Shown: positions 1 through 6,262, counted from the first letter of the stretch. The stretch is 14,110 nt of DNA from an uncultured Clostridia bacterium (GCA_937959315.1 CALGRC010000051.1:1-14110); one strand, 5' to 3'. The notes: generated from the letters alone by a model not told the origin. Made by a program: numbers and translations.

Positions 1-2033
1 TTCCGATCTCGTTGAAATCCATCGGTGAGAGCGCTTTCAAGAACTGCAAGGTAGACAATTTTACCATCCCTGCCGGCGTGGAATATATCGGCGCCAATGC
101 GTTCCTCGGCACCGAAATGGTATATAATCTGATGGAACGTGTGTGGGACGGCGGCGACCCCTTTATTGTCATCGGCGGAGAGCTGGTATGCTATTTTGGG
201 GACGATCCTGTGGTTACCGTACCGGATGGCGTCAGGGGCATTGCCACCGATGCCTTCTCCCTTGCCCGCACCGAAGGCTGTAAGGTTACCTCTGTCACGT
301 TACCGGACAGCGTGGAATACATTGCGGAAAGCGCTTTTGGTGCGCAGTCGGAACTAACTACGGTAAACTTTGGCAGCGGCTTAAAAGAGATTGGGTTTGG
401 AGCCTTTGGCGGCTGCGCCAGCCTGAACAATGTCGTGCTGCCGGAGGGGCTGAAAAAAATCGGCGATAACGCATTTGCCGGCTGCAGCTCGCTTGACAGC
501 ATCAGCTTTCCCGGCACACTGGAAACCCTCTATCCGGGAAGCCTTAGGGCTACCCCGTATTGGGAGAACCTGCCAGGGGGCGAAAACTATCTTGGCAGCG
601 TATTCTGCTTTAAGGAAACCGAACTGGATCCCTGGTCGCCGTTCCATGTCGATGTCCGTCCCGGTACGCTGGGGATAATGGAATGGCAATCCAGCCAATA
701 TGACACTACCATGTCCCTCCCGGACGGTCTGCGCTATATCGGACCGGACGCATTTCCCGATGGGATGTACGAATTAGTTGATTTTACCCTGCCGGAAAGC
801 GTCACCTATATCGATCACGAGGCCGGCGTTCCAATAAGCGCCGTGCGTGATTTACCTGACGCCCTGACCTATATCGGCGACAAGGCGTTTTCGGGACATT
901 CGATTGACATCAGCTATTTGGAAATCCCCAATGGCGTGAAGTATATCGGAGAAAAAGCTTTTGGCTATATCAATACCGACTCATCCCAAAAAATGGACGT
1001 CCGCCTGCCGGACAGCCTGGAATATATGGAGTGGGCGGCGTTTGAGCACAATAACATCGGCCAGATCACCAACTGGCCTGCCGCCATCACCACATGGAAT
1101 GACTTTTTGCTTGGTTGCCAGATGGACGCCCTGACCCTGCCGGACACCATCCTCAACGTTCATAGACTGACCTCGTATTCTAGTCCTGTCATGAACCTGA
1201 ACCGGGTAAAGGTGATAGAAGGTTTTTCCGGCTATGGATACGCTGATATATATACTTCTGACACCATCCAGCCGGGCAGCGGAACCATCCTGATGCCCAA
1301 TGCGGAACGGGTGTTCCCCAATACCCATATCGGCGGCGCTGGCGCAGGCGTGGTGGCCATACCCAATATGGATGTTTACGTCCCCTTCAACGGTGTTGAT
1401 GAAGGCTTTGACGAGCATTTGAATGTTGTCATCTTTGAGCCGTCCATGCTGGAAGGGCTGCCCTCTGCGCCACCGAGCGCCGCGCCAATGGTCGGCTCCT
1501 TTACCGATGTGCGGACAAACAACTGGTTTGCAGGCGCGGTGGAGTACGTGGTGAATAACGGCCTCTTTTCCGGCGTGTCGGACACCTCGTTCGCGCCCAA
1601 TGAACCTGTTACCCGCGGTATGCTGGTGACGGTGCTGTGGCGGGCCGCGGGCGAGCCTTCGGCAAGTGCAAGCGCCTTTGCGGACGTACCGGCGGATGCG
1701 TGGTACGCCAAGGCGGTGGCATGGGCGAACGCCAACGGCATTGTACAGGGCTATGACGCTTCCACCTTTGCCCCGGACGACCGCATCACCCGCGAGCAGC
1801 TTGCCGCCATTTTCCAGCGGTATGCGGGCTTTAAGGGTATGGAAACTTCCGGGCGTGGCGACCTGTCGCAGTTCGGCGACACGGGCGCGCTGTCGGGCTG
1901 GGCGCAGGAGGGCGTGTCCTGGGCGGTCGGCGCGGGGCTCATCTCCGGCAAGGGGGACGGCGTCCTTGACCCGCAGGGCGCCACCACCCGCGCAGAAGCC
2001 GCGGCGATCTTGCAGCGGTTTTTGGAAAAGTAA
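1..2033 (+). CDS. BspA-like leucine-rich repeat surface protein with three C-terminal SLH domains (5' end outside window)
   Basis: The reading frame is open to the window edge, so the N-terminus and any signal peptide are missing; the TTG at 12 is an internal codon. About 674 residues are visible. Residues 1 to about 400 (counted from 12) carry roughly ten BspA/LRR_5 repeats of the form LPxGLxxIGxxAFxGC, as at 'LPEGLKKIGDNAFAGCSSL'. A Pro/Ala/Ser linker follows near 480-493. Three SLH domains come next: about 497-540 (FTDVRTNNWF), 555-600 (FADVPADAWY) and 617-673 (FGDTGALSGWA), each ending in an 'xTRxxxxxxL'-type helix. SLH domains normally bind cell-wall polysaccharide, so the protein is probably exported and wall-anchored, with the LRRs acting in adhesion or ligand binding. 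The ligand is unknown. It is more GC-rich than the genes just downstream and is followed by its own terminator. Confidence 0.9.
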   Translation, partial: PISLKSIGESAFKNCKVDNFTIPAGVEYIGANAFLGTEMVYNLMERVWDGGDPFIVIGGELVCYFGDDPVVTVPDGVRGIATDAFSLARTEGCKVTSVTLPDSVEYIAESAFGAQSELTTVNFGSGLKEIGFGAFGGCASLNNVVLPEGLKKIGDNAFAGCSSLDSISFPGTLETLYPGSLRATPYWENLPGGENYLGSVFCFKETELDPWSPFHVDVRPGTLGIMEWQSSQYDTTMSLPDGLRYIGPDAFPDGMYELVDFTLPESVTYIDHEAGVPISAVRDLPDALTYIGDKAFSGHSIDISYLEIPNGVKYIGEKAFGYINTDSSQKMDVRLPDSLEYMEWAAFEHNNIGQITNWPAAITTWNDFLLGCQMDALTLPDTILNVHRLTSYSSPVMNLNRVKVIEGFSGYGYADIYTSDTIQPGSGTILMPNAERVFPNTHIGGAGAGVVAIPNMDVYVPFNGVDEGFDEHLNVVIFEPSMLEGLPSAPPSAAPMVGSFTDVRTNNWFAGAVEYVVNNGLFSGVSDTSFAPNEPVTRGMLVTVLWRAAGEPSASASAFADVPADAWYAKAVAWANANGIVQGYDASTFAPDDRITREQLAAIFQRYAGFKGMETSGRGDLSQFGDTGALSGWAQEGVSWAVGAGLISGKGDGVLDPQGATTRAEAAAILQRFLEK

Positions 2034-2043
2034 TAAATAATAC

Positions 2044-2061
2044 GCCTTCGCAAACGAAGGC
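2044..2061 (+). repeat. Perfect 7-bp hairpin just after the LRR-SLH stop codon
   Basis: GCCTTCG (2044-2050) and CGAAGGC (2055-2061) are exact inverted copies around a CAAA loop, 10 bases after the stop. There is no T-run behind it, so it is not a terminator by itself. It may stabilise the 3' end of the mRNA ahead of the real terminator. Confidence 0.55.
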
Positions 2062-2075
2062 AGAAAGATACAGCG

Positions 2076-2128
2076 AAAGCCGTTCGCAGGAAGGTTTTAC
2101 TTTCCTGCGGACGGCTTTTTTCTTTTTT
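2076..2128 (+). terminator. Rho-independent terminator of the LRR-SLH gene
   Basis: AGCCGTTCGCAGGAA (2078-2092) pairs with TTCCTGCGGACGGCT (2102-2116) with one G-T wobble. The stem is extended by A-T pairs at its base and followed by two T tracts up to 2128. This is a strong intrinsic terminator for rightward transcription. Confidence 0.9.
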
Positions 2129-2159
2129 TCGCCGGCTTTTTAATCAGCGTGCGCCCCTC

Positions 2160-2188
2160 TTGATTTGAGGCTATAAGAAATCTATTCT
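2160..2188 (+). promoter_or_regulatory. Possible sigma-A promoter for the sigma factor / HTH gene pair
   Basis: TTGATT (2160-2165) and TATTCT (2183-2188) are 17 bases apart and would give a leader of about 105 nt before the gene at 2300. The match is moderate and the region is AT-rich, so chance is a real alternative. The leader holds a short CTTTC/GAAAG inverted repeat directly before the ribosome site. Confidence 0.35.
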
Positions 2189-2299
2189 GAAAAATTTTTA
2201 ACTTTTTTTAATTTCCGAGTTGCCAAAAGGACATGTTTTGCACTCCTTAAATGAAAGGGAAAAACAACACCGACTTTCGCAAAGAAAGGAGGTGAGAAA

Positions 2300-2740
2300 A
2301 TGAAAAAATCCAAGTCTTATGAGGAGCGCATACAAAATCAATTCGGCGGTTTTTGCACCCGTATTTTGAAGAACGAAGCAAAATACATCTATCGGGAATT
2401 AAGTAATCAGGCGGTAAAAGAAAAGGTGTTTGACGAACTTTCTGATAAAGAACTTTCCGAATTGGCGGTATACGATAATTACTTCAATTCGGAGCATGTA
2501 TTCAATGTTCACGGAAAAGAGGTAGTTGTCAACGGCGATTTGCTGGCGGAAGCGTTGGAAAAACTTCCGGCGGATAAAAGGGACGTCATTCTGCTGTCAT
2601 ACTTCCTTGAAATGACGGACGCTGAAATCGGGAAAGAACTTGACACAGTAAGGCAAAACATTTCAAAACGCCGTGCCTACATACTGAAACTGATGCGCAA
2701 ATATCTGGAAAAGGAGGGTTTTGAATGGCCGCAAACGTGA
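2300..2740 (+). CDS. Small sigma-70-like factor of the Tn916 orf7 type
   Basis: A 146-residue protein with a good ribosome site (AAAGGAGGTGAG, about 5 bases before ATG). The C-terminal part, about residues 85-140, reads as a sigma region 4 helix-turn-helix: 'LPADKRDVILLSYFLEMTD' then 'AEIGKELDTVRQNISKRRA', basic in the recognition helix. The N-terminal half (residues 1-60) is a charged helical segment in place of a canonical region 2. Size, layout and the overlapping partner match the ORF7-type regulators at the right end of Tn916/Tn5397-like conjugative elements, where they drive element transcription. It overlaps the next gene by 16 bases, which suggests translational coupling. That it regulates the element is inferred from family and context; its promoter targets are not visible here. 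Confidence 0.85.
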   Translation: MKKSKSYEERIQNQFGGFCTRILKNEAKYIYRELSNQAVKEKVFDELSDKELSELAVYDNYFNSEHVFNVHGKEVVVNGDLLAEALEKLPADKRDVILLSYFLEMTDAEIGKELDTVRQNISKRRAYILKLMRKYLEKEGFEWPQT

Positions 2741-2964
2741 AAAATCTGCCTTTATCGGTTATTTTTGCCGCAAAAAGCGGTGACGGACAGGCTTTAGGCG
2801 CTGTATTAAACCACTACCAGCGGTACATACGCAGTTTGGCGACAAGAACGCTTACAGACGAATGTGGAAACAAAGTTTATTATGTTGATGAGGAAATACG
2901 CCTGCGTCTGGAAGCACGGTTGATTTACTGCATTGTAGCAGATTTCAAAATCTTGCCGGTATAA
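2725..2964 (+). CDS. Small helix-turn-helix protein of the Tn916 orf8 / HTH_16 type
   Basis: A 79-residue protein starting inside the 3' end of the sigma factor gene (16-base overlap), with its own AAGGAGG site inside that gene about 7 bases before the ATG. The sequence 'MAANVKNLPLSVIFAAKSGD' followed by a conserved YIRSLATRTL stretch and a C-terminal basic helix (DEEIRLRLEARLIYCIVADF) is typical of the short regulators paired with orf7-like sigma factors in Firmicute conjugative elements. The Tn916 counterpart is usually about 76 residues, so this copy looks full length. It probably works with the sigma factor to control element genes; the exact role is not shown by the sequence. Confidence 0.8.
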   Translation: MAANVKNLPLSVIFAAKSGDGQALGAVLNHYQRYIRSLATRTLTDECGNKVYYVDEEIRLRLEARLIYCIVADFKILPV

Positions 2965-2971
2965 CATTCCG

Positions 2972-3008
2972 AGGCGGGAGCACGTTTCCCTTTCCGTGCT
3001 CCCTGCCT
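2972..3008 (+). repeat. Strong hairpin after the HTH gene
   Basis: GGGAGCACG (2976-2984) and CGTGCTCCC (2995-3003) form a perfect 9-bp stem with a 10-base loop. It is extended by AGGC/GCCT across a one-base bulge. It begins 8 bases after the stop at 2964. There is no T-run after it, so it may block 3' exonucleases or act in attenuation. Confidence 0.65.
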
Positions 3009-3021
3009 TGGTTATCATTCC

Positions 3022-3053
3022 GTAAAAGCACATTTTAAGAAATGTGTTTTTAC
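3022..3053 (+). terminator. 14-bp hairpin with internal T-run, possible terminator
   Basis: GTAAAAGCACATTT (3022-3035) pairs with AAATGTGTTTTTAC (3040-3053) around a TAAG loop, with a single G-T wobble. The CACATTT/AAATGTG core followed by TTTTT could end transcription of the sigma/HTH pair. The stem is AT-rich, so termination strength is uncertain. Confidence 0.5.
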
Positions 3054-3190
3054 AGGCTGATAAATGCCGATTGTTCTTTGACAAAGAAAGCGGATTTTCC
3101 GCAGAATAGGCAAACAAACACATTCCGTCCGTGCCGAGCTTTACAGAAAATGCGCCGAGACGTCAGGACAAACGATTTTTGTTTCATCAT
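3050..3190 (-). CDS. Candidate 46-residue leftward small protein with a CxxC motif
   Basis: A short leftward ORF begins at ATG 3190, or at the second ATG at 3187, behind a strong purine ribosome site (AAAGGGGGGTA). It ends at TAA 3050, inside the 3022-3053 hairpin. The product is basic, starts MMKQKSFVLTSRR and contains three Cys, two of them as CLFCG, so a small metal-binding knuckle is possible. Against it: it is very short, has no recognised family, and lies in a repeat-rich segment. It is reported because of the unusually good ribosome site; it could be chance. Confidence 0.25.
   Translation of the reverse strand: MMKQKSFVLTSRRIFCKARHGRNVFVCLFCGKSAFFVKEQSAFISL
3074..3102 (+). repeat. Two adjacent short inverted repeats
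   Basis: TTCTTTG-A-CAAAGAA (3074-3088) is a perfect 7-bp palindrome with a one-base centre. GCGGA-TTT-TCCGC (3090-3102) follows directly. The first looks more like a protein-binding site than an RNA hairpin because its loop is too small. Confidence 0.4.
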
Positions 3191-3225
3191 TACCCCCCTT
3201 TCTTTTTATCTGTCCTAAGACCGAG

Positions 3226-3357
3226 CGAGAACCATTTTACCGTAATTGCAGGATTGGCAGCCTGCAAGCCATGACGCACAGACGGTATAATGATACTCCC
3301 GCCTTGAACGCGTCACGGCATTGGGCGGCTGGACGAGAACCGTGCAGGGGTGCCTGC
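3226..3357 (+). repeat. Duplicated CGAGAACC + GCAGG/CCTGC hairpin module
   Basis: CGAGAACC occurs at 3226-3233 and 3334-3341. The first is followed by TTGCAGG...CCTGCAA (3246-3252 / 3261-3267), the second by GCAGG...CCTGC (3344-3348 / 3353-3357). Two copies about 108 bases apart with the same order of box and hairpin suggest paired binding or nicking sites or a duplicated RNA motif. Function is unknown. Confidence 0.45.
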
Positions 3358-3359
3358 GA

Positions 3360-3378
3360 CAATGTATGAAATACATTG
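3360..3378 (+). repeat. Perfect 8-bp inverted repeat
   Basis: CAATGTAT (3360-3367) and ATACATTG (3371-3378) are exact inverted copies around GAA. It lies just after the second CGAGAACC module, near the end of the GC-richer block. Confidence 0.5.
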
Positions 3379-3493
3379 CGCAAGCCCGTGGAGCGCAGCC
3401 GGCGCCGTTTGTATTTGCTGTAACTATATTTGTAATAGTGTACTTGCTGTCTTTCATAAGATGTATTATCTCTTTCTCACAGGAGGTATCCAA

Positions 3494-3664
3494 ATGAACG
3501 ACAATATGGCATATTTAACTGATACAAGTAAAATATCTATAGATAAAATGAATTTTATAATCACAAATTTTCGCCCTAAACATTCAGATAAATATAAAGA
3601 AATAAAGTCTGAAATAGAAAGAAAACTTTTTGATGTTTTCAAAAAGTATGCAATTAGGCATTGA
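3494..3664 (+). CDS. 56-residue protein of unknown function upstream of the serine recombinase
   Basis: The start is set at ATG 3494 because CAGGAGGTATCCAA gives a strong ribosome site 8 bases upstream. The same frame continues upstream to 3350, but that extension has no such site and crosses the structured segment. The product is small, very Lys-rich and AT-rich in codons: MNDNMAYLTDTSKISIDKMN, then a helical charged C-terminus ending in KKYAIRH. No family is recognised. It lies 74 bases before the recombinase gene, and its position and size suit an accessory factor for excision or a regulator of the recombinase, but nothing in its sequence proves either. Confidence 0.6.
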   Translation: MNDNMAYLTDTSKISIDKMNFIITNFRPKHSDKYKEIKSEIERKLFDVFKKYAIRH

Positions 3665-3666
3665 AA

Positions 3667-3728
3667 GTTATGATATAGCGCGTTATAATATGAGTAATAT
3701 GGGCGGCTCATATCATAACATCGTTATG
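3667..3728 (+). repeat. Cluster of GTTATRATAT repeats in front of the recombinase gene
   Basis: GTTATGATAT (3667-3676) has an exact inverted copy ATATCATAAC (3710-3719). Between them lies GTTATAATATGAG (3682-3694), which matches the inverted copy CTCATATCATAAC (3707-3719) at 12 of 13 positions. A further GTTATG (3723-3728) overlaps the ribosome site. Two direct and one inverted copy in 53 bases, with a TATAAT inside the middle one, suggest an operator or recombinase-binding region controlling the next gene. Confidence 0.6.
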
Positions 3729-3738
3729 GAGGTATACG

Positions 3739-5250
3739 ATGTTTGACGCTATATATACACGACAATCTATTGACAAAGCGGACAGTATATCAGTAGAAAG
3801 TCAGCTTGAATACTGCAAGTATGAGACACGCGGTAATCCGTATAAAGTATATTCAGATAAGGGATACAGCGGCAAAAATACTAACCGTCCCGGTTTTGAA
3901 GAAATGATGAGCAACATTAAGGAAGGCAACGTCTCAAGAGTTATCGTCTATAAGTTAGACCGTATTAGCCGTTCTATCTTAGACTTTGCAAATATGATGG
4001 ACATATTTGGGCAATACAATGTCGAGTTTGTTTCGTCAACAGAGCGGTTTGATACGTCAACACCTATCGGACGGGCGATGCTGAATATCTGTATTGTCTT
4101 TGCACAGCTTGAGCGCGAAACAATACAAAAAAGAGTTGCCGATGCTTATTACTCACGGAGTAAGCGGGGTTTCTATATGGGAGGGCGCATTCCGTATGGT
4201 TTCTCAAAAACAAGCACCGTAATAGACGGTATAAAAACGTCTAAATACGTTCCTGTCCCAGAAGAAGCAGAACAAATAAGGCTGATGTATTCTATGTATT
4301 CCGACAGTAAACATTCACTTGGTGATATTATTGCATACTTTAATGAACATGGAATAAAAAATCTTCGAGGTGGAATGTGGAGCGTAGGCAGAATCAGCGA
4401 TATGCTTCGCAATCCTGTATATGTAATGGCAGACGCAGATGTGTATGACTTTTTTATTAGTCAAGGTGCAAATGTTATAAATCCTGTTTCGGATTTTACC
4501 GGATATAATGCGTGTTATCTATATCAGGGGAATAAGTCTAAAACAAGAAAGCAGCTTGATTTAACCGATAAGGAAATTGTACTGGCGCCTCATCAGGGGA
4601 TTGTTTCTTCAAAAGATTGGATAAAATGCCGTTTGCGCTGCTTGAATAACAGACAATCAACGCAAACGTGCAAAGCGAAAACTTCATGGCTGGTCGGCAA
4701 AGTAAAATGCGGAAAATGCGGTTATGGTCTTACGATTGTGAAAGCAAATACGAAATGGCACAGATATTTTGTATGTGCGACATCTCTCGCAACAAAAAAA
4801 GCGAATTGTCAAGGTACAGGCGGCACAGTTTATGCTGATGTATTAGAAGATTATATTATAAAGGCGATTCGAGAAAAATTATCAGAATTCAAAACGCTTA
4901 CTTATCAATCCGAACAAAAAAGCAAGCCAAAAGTCAATGAAAATAAAATACGTTTGTCTGAAATAGACAAAGAGATTGACGATCTGCTTTCCAAAGTGGT
5001 CGGGGCAAATACTGTTTTAATGGAATACATCAACAAAAAGGTTGAACAGTTAGATACAGAGAGAAAAAATCTTCAAGAAGAAATAGTATCACTTACCCAT
5101 AACCAAAATGCAAAAGATATAGAAACAGTAACCAACCACGTTGAAACTTGGGATAGTATCAGCTATGAAGATAAGCAATCTGTTGTTGACACATTGATTA
5201 AAGTTATACGTATTGCCGACGGCAATATAGAGATAACTTGGAACATTTAA
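3739..5250 (+). CDS. Large serine recombinase (site-specific integrase/excisionase)
   Basis: A 503-residue protein with a strong ribosome site (TGGAGGTATACG). The N-terminal resolvase domain spans about residues 1-140, with catalytic Ser10 in 'YTRQS', the YKLDRISRS motif near 71-79 and the LERETIQKR end helix. The recombinase domain follows from about 150 (GGRIPYGFSK). A zinc-ribbon has Cys324, Cys327, Cys346 and Cys357, and a Leu/Lys/Glu-rich coiled coil lies at about 390-460. The order and length are those of large serine integrases of phages and conjugative elements. It lacks the 'LYxRLSxDDE' start of TnpX/TndX proteins, so it belongs to another subgroup. It should cut and join DNA at short attachment sites through Ser10. 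It is AT-rich compared with the chromosome on both sides, is read toward the presumed element edge, and is followed closely by a hairpin. Confidence 0.93.
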   Translation: MFDAIYTRQSIDKADSISVESQLEYCKYETRGNPYKVYSDKGYSGKNTNRPGFEEMMSNIKEGNVSRVIVYKLDRISRSILDFANMMDIFGQYNVEFVSSTERFDTSTPIGRAMLNICIVFAQLERETIQKRVADAYYSRSKRGFYMGGRIPYGFSKTSTVIDGIKTSKYVPVPEEAEQIRLMYSMYSDSKHSLGDIIAYFNEHGIKNLRGGMWSVGRISDMLRNPVYVMADADVYDFFISQGANVINPVSDFTGYNACYLYQGNKSKTRKQLDLTDKEIVLAPHQGIVSSKDWIKCRLRCLNNRQSTQTCKAKTSWLVGKVKCGKCGYGLTIVKANTKWHRYFVCATSLATKKANCQGTGGTVYADVLEDYIIKAIREKLSEFKTLTYQSEQKSKPKVNENKIRLSEIDKEIDDLLSKVVGANTVLMEYINKKVEQLDTERKNLQEEIVSLTHNQNAKDIETVTNHVETWDSISYEDKQSVVDTLIKVIRIADGNIEITWNI

Positions 5251-5276
5251 GGCGTATTTATATAACGCCGTTTTTT
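5251..5276 (+). terminator. Terminator of the recombinase gene
   Basis: GGCGT (5251-5255) and ACGCC (5265-5269) form a short stem directly after the stop codon, followed by GTTTTTT. The 9-base loop and 5-bp stem make it weak to moderate. Confidence 0.6.
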
Positions 5277-5282
5277 AAGATA

Positions 5283-5387
5283 TTTTTACTTGTATCATTC
5301 TGTTTCGGTGAAGCCCTCCGGCTGGTGGAAGACCAACTCAAAAATCCGCCAAAAACTGGCTGTGGCTGCAAAGGGATGTTTCACTAA
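5283..5387 (+). pseudogene. Possible 3' remnant of a gene interrupted by the element (Cys-rich C-terminus)
   Basis: From about 5298 one frame reads as a plausible protein tail: EALRLVEDQLKNPP followed by KTGCGCKGMFH and a TAA at 5385-5387. There is no start codon with a ribosome site; the frame simply runs back into the AT-rich element edge. A strong terminator follows 13 bases later. This is what remains when a serine recombinase inserts near the 3' end of a gene. The family is not recognised; the CGC motif could be metal-binding. It may also be chance, since only about 30 codons are involved. Confidence 0.35.
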
Positions 5388-5392
5388 AAAAA

Positions 5393-5445
5393 TTCGAAAA
5401 AAACAGGTTGCCCCGAACATTGCGTTTGGGGCAATCTGTTTTTAT
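5393..5445. terminator. Strong bidirectional terminator
   Basis: AAACAGGTTGCCCCGAAC (5401-5418) pairs with GTTTGGGGCAATCTGTTT (5424-5441) with two G-T wobbles around a short loop. A-runs lie upstream and T-runs downstream, so it works on both strands. It ends the leftward DUF4886 gene (stop at 5446) and would end anything coming rightward from the element or the gene remnant. Confidence 0.9.
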
Positions 5446-6180
5446 TTATATTTTCCGGTACGCCTGTACTGCCCGGTGTACACATTGCTGTGCCAGCAGT
5501 GCCTCCCGTTCCGGCACTGGCTTGTCAAAAGCGCGGAACGCATTGCCAATACAACTGTTTCCCGTCAAACATTCGTACCACACCAGCCCCAGCGCATACC
5601 GCCCCAATCCAAAGGATGCATGAAAGGTATCCCGGTGCATGGCAAGACCTTCCTGATATAAATATTGAAATGCCTGGCCGCTAGGAATGATACCCACACC
5701 GCCCAGCTCAACAGCCGCCTTTGCATATGAGGCTTGCACATCCGCAAACATATCTGCCTGATCGGCATAGCCCAGTTCCTGGCACAGACGATAGCTGTTT
5801 TGCTCATACGCCCAGGTTTGGTGCAGCAAAAGCGCAGCTTTTGGCGCATGATAGCGCACATAGCCGGCCAGCCGGTTTAAATAGGGCTGGAAGGTCTCAT
5901 ATTGGGGGCTTAGGTGGCTGACCTGCTGCAAGGTCACCACATCCCACATATCGCTTTGCAGCGCCTGCCGGATAGAAACCTGAATGCCCGTGCTGTGGCC
6001 GTTAAATTCAAACCCATACGCCGCGTCCCCGTTTTCCATATGGATGAAATGCCGGGACAGCGGGCAGCCGCCAATCATCAGATTGACTGTTTTCATTTCA
6101 TATCCTTCGCTTTTTGCAATTTCGTGCAAATACCGCATCGCGTCCTGCGAAAAGCTATTGCCTATGGCCAATACCTTCAA
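5446..6180 (-). CDS. DUF4886 family SGNH-hydrolase-like protein
   Basis: The start is placed at TTG 6180, giving 244 residues that begin M(L)KVLAIGNSFSQDAMRYLH, the usual family N-terminus. GGGGGATGG precedes it as ribosome site. An in-frame ATG at 6213 lies inside the -10 box of the promoter and cannot be translated from it. The 'GNSFS' block supplies the likely nucleophile Ser9; 'DTFHASFGLG' supplies the DxxH pair (Asp184, His187) of SGNH hydrolases; 'HQTWAYEQ' is a further family motif. No signal peptide is seen, so it is probably cytoplasmic. An esterase or carbohydrate-deacetylase activity is inferred from the fold; the substrate is unknown. It is a single-gene unit divergent from adhE. 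Confidence 0.85.
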   Translation of the reverse strand: MKVLAIGNSFSQDAMRYLHEIAKSEGYEMKTVNLMIGGCPLSRHFIHMENGDAAYGFEFNGHSTGIQVSIRQALQSDMWDVVTLQQVSHLSPQYETFQPYLNRLAGYVRYHAPKAALLLHQTWAYEQNSYRLCQELGYADQADMFADVQASYAKAAVELGGVGIIPSGQAFQYLYQEGLAMHRDTFHASFGLGRYALGLVWYECLTGNSCIGNAFRAFDKPVPEREALLAQQCVHRAVQAYRKI

Positions 6181-6208
6181 CCGCCATCCCCCATTTCTAT
6201 TTTTCTTT

Positions 6209-6238
6209 ATCATACCACGCCACTGCAGTCCACGTCAA
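6209..6238 (-). promoter_or_regulatory. Sigma-A promoter of the DUF4886 gene
   Basis: On the minus strand TTGACG (6238-6233) and TATGAT (6214-6209) are 18 bases apart. Transcription would start near 6202, about 22 bases before the TTG start codon. This arrangement argues for the TTG start over the ATG at 6213. Confidence 0.7.
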
Positions 6239-6262
6239 GTAAGGCAAATGATTGTTTTTCCC

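Larger units (their letters stand above)
2965..3493 (+). other. 530-base non-coding stretch rich in inverted repeats inside the element
   Basis: No convincing rightward gene is present. It holds a run of hairpins between 2972 and 3102, a weak leftward 46-codon ORF (3050-3190), then a GC-richer block at about 3220-3410 with a duplicated motif: CGAGAACC at 3226 and again at 3334, each followed by a GCAGG...CCTGC hairpin. A perfect 8-bp inverted repeat lies at 3360-3378. The last 80 bases before 3494 are AT-rich. The density of structure suggests regulatory RNA, a replication or transfer site, or protein-binding sites, but none can be named. Confidence 0.5.

Noticed and set aside
2064..2075. AAAGATACAGCG shared with about 10558-10569 as a possible repeat or attachment core
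   Set aside because: Only about 12 bases, in unrelated contexts (a terminator leader and an intergenic region); chance is likely.
3286..3291. Perfect TATAAT in the structured block as a promoter
   Set aside because: The only -35-like TTGGCA is 26 bases upstream; at 17 bases the sequence is TGCAAG, too weak.
2965..3490. Group II intron or CRISPR array in the structured segment
   Set aside because: No domain V-like hairpin or intron reverse transcriptase, and repeats are neither regular nor evenly spaced.
3215..3493. 92-codon leftward ORF over the GC-richer block
   Set aside because: No ribosome site and no recognised family; Cys/Arg/His-rich composition looks like a non-coding structured region read as protein.
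5290..5661. 123-codon rightward ORF across the terminator and the end of the DUF4886 gene
   Set aside because: It runs through a strong terminator hairpin and then antisense to a real gene; no ribosome site.
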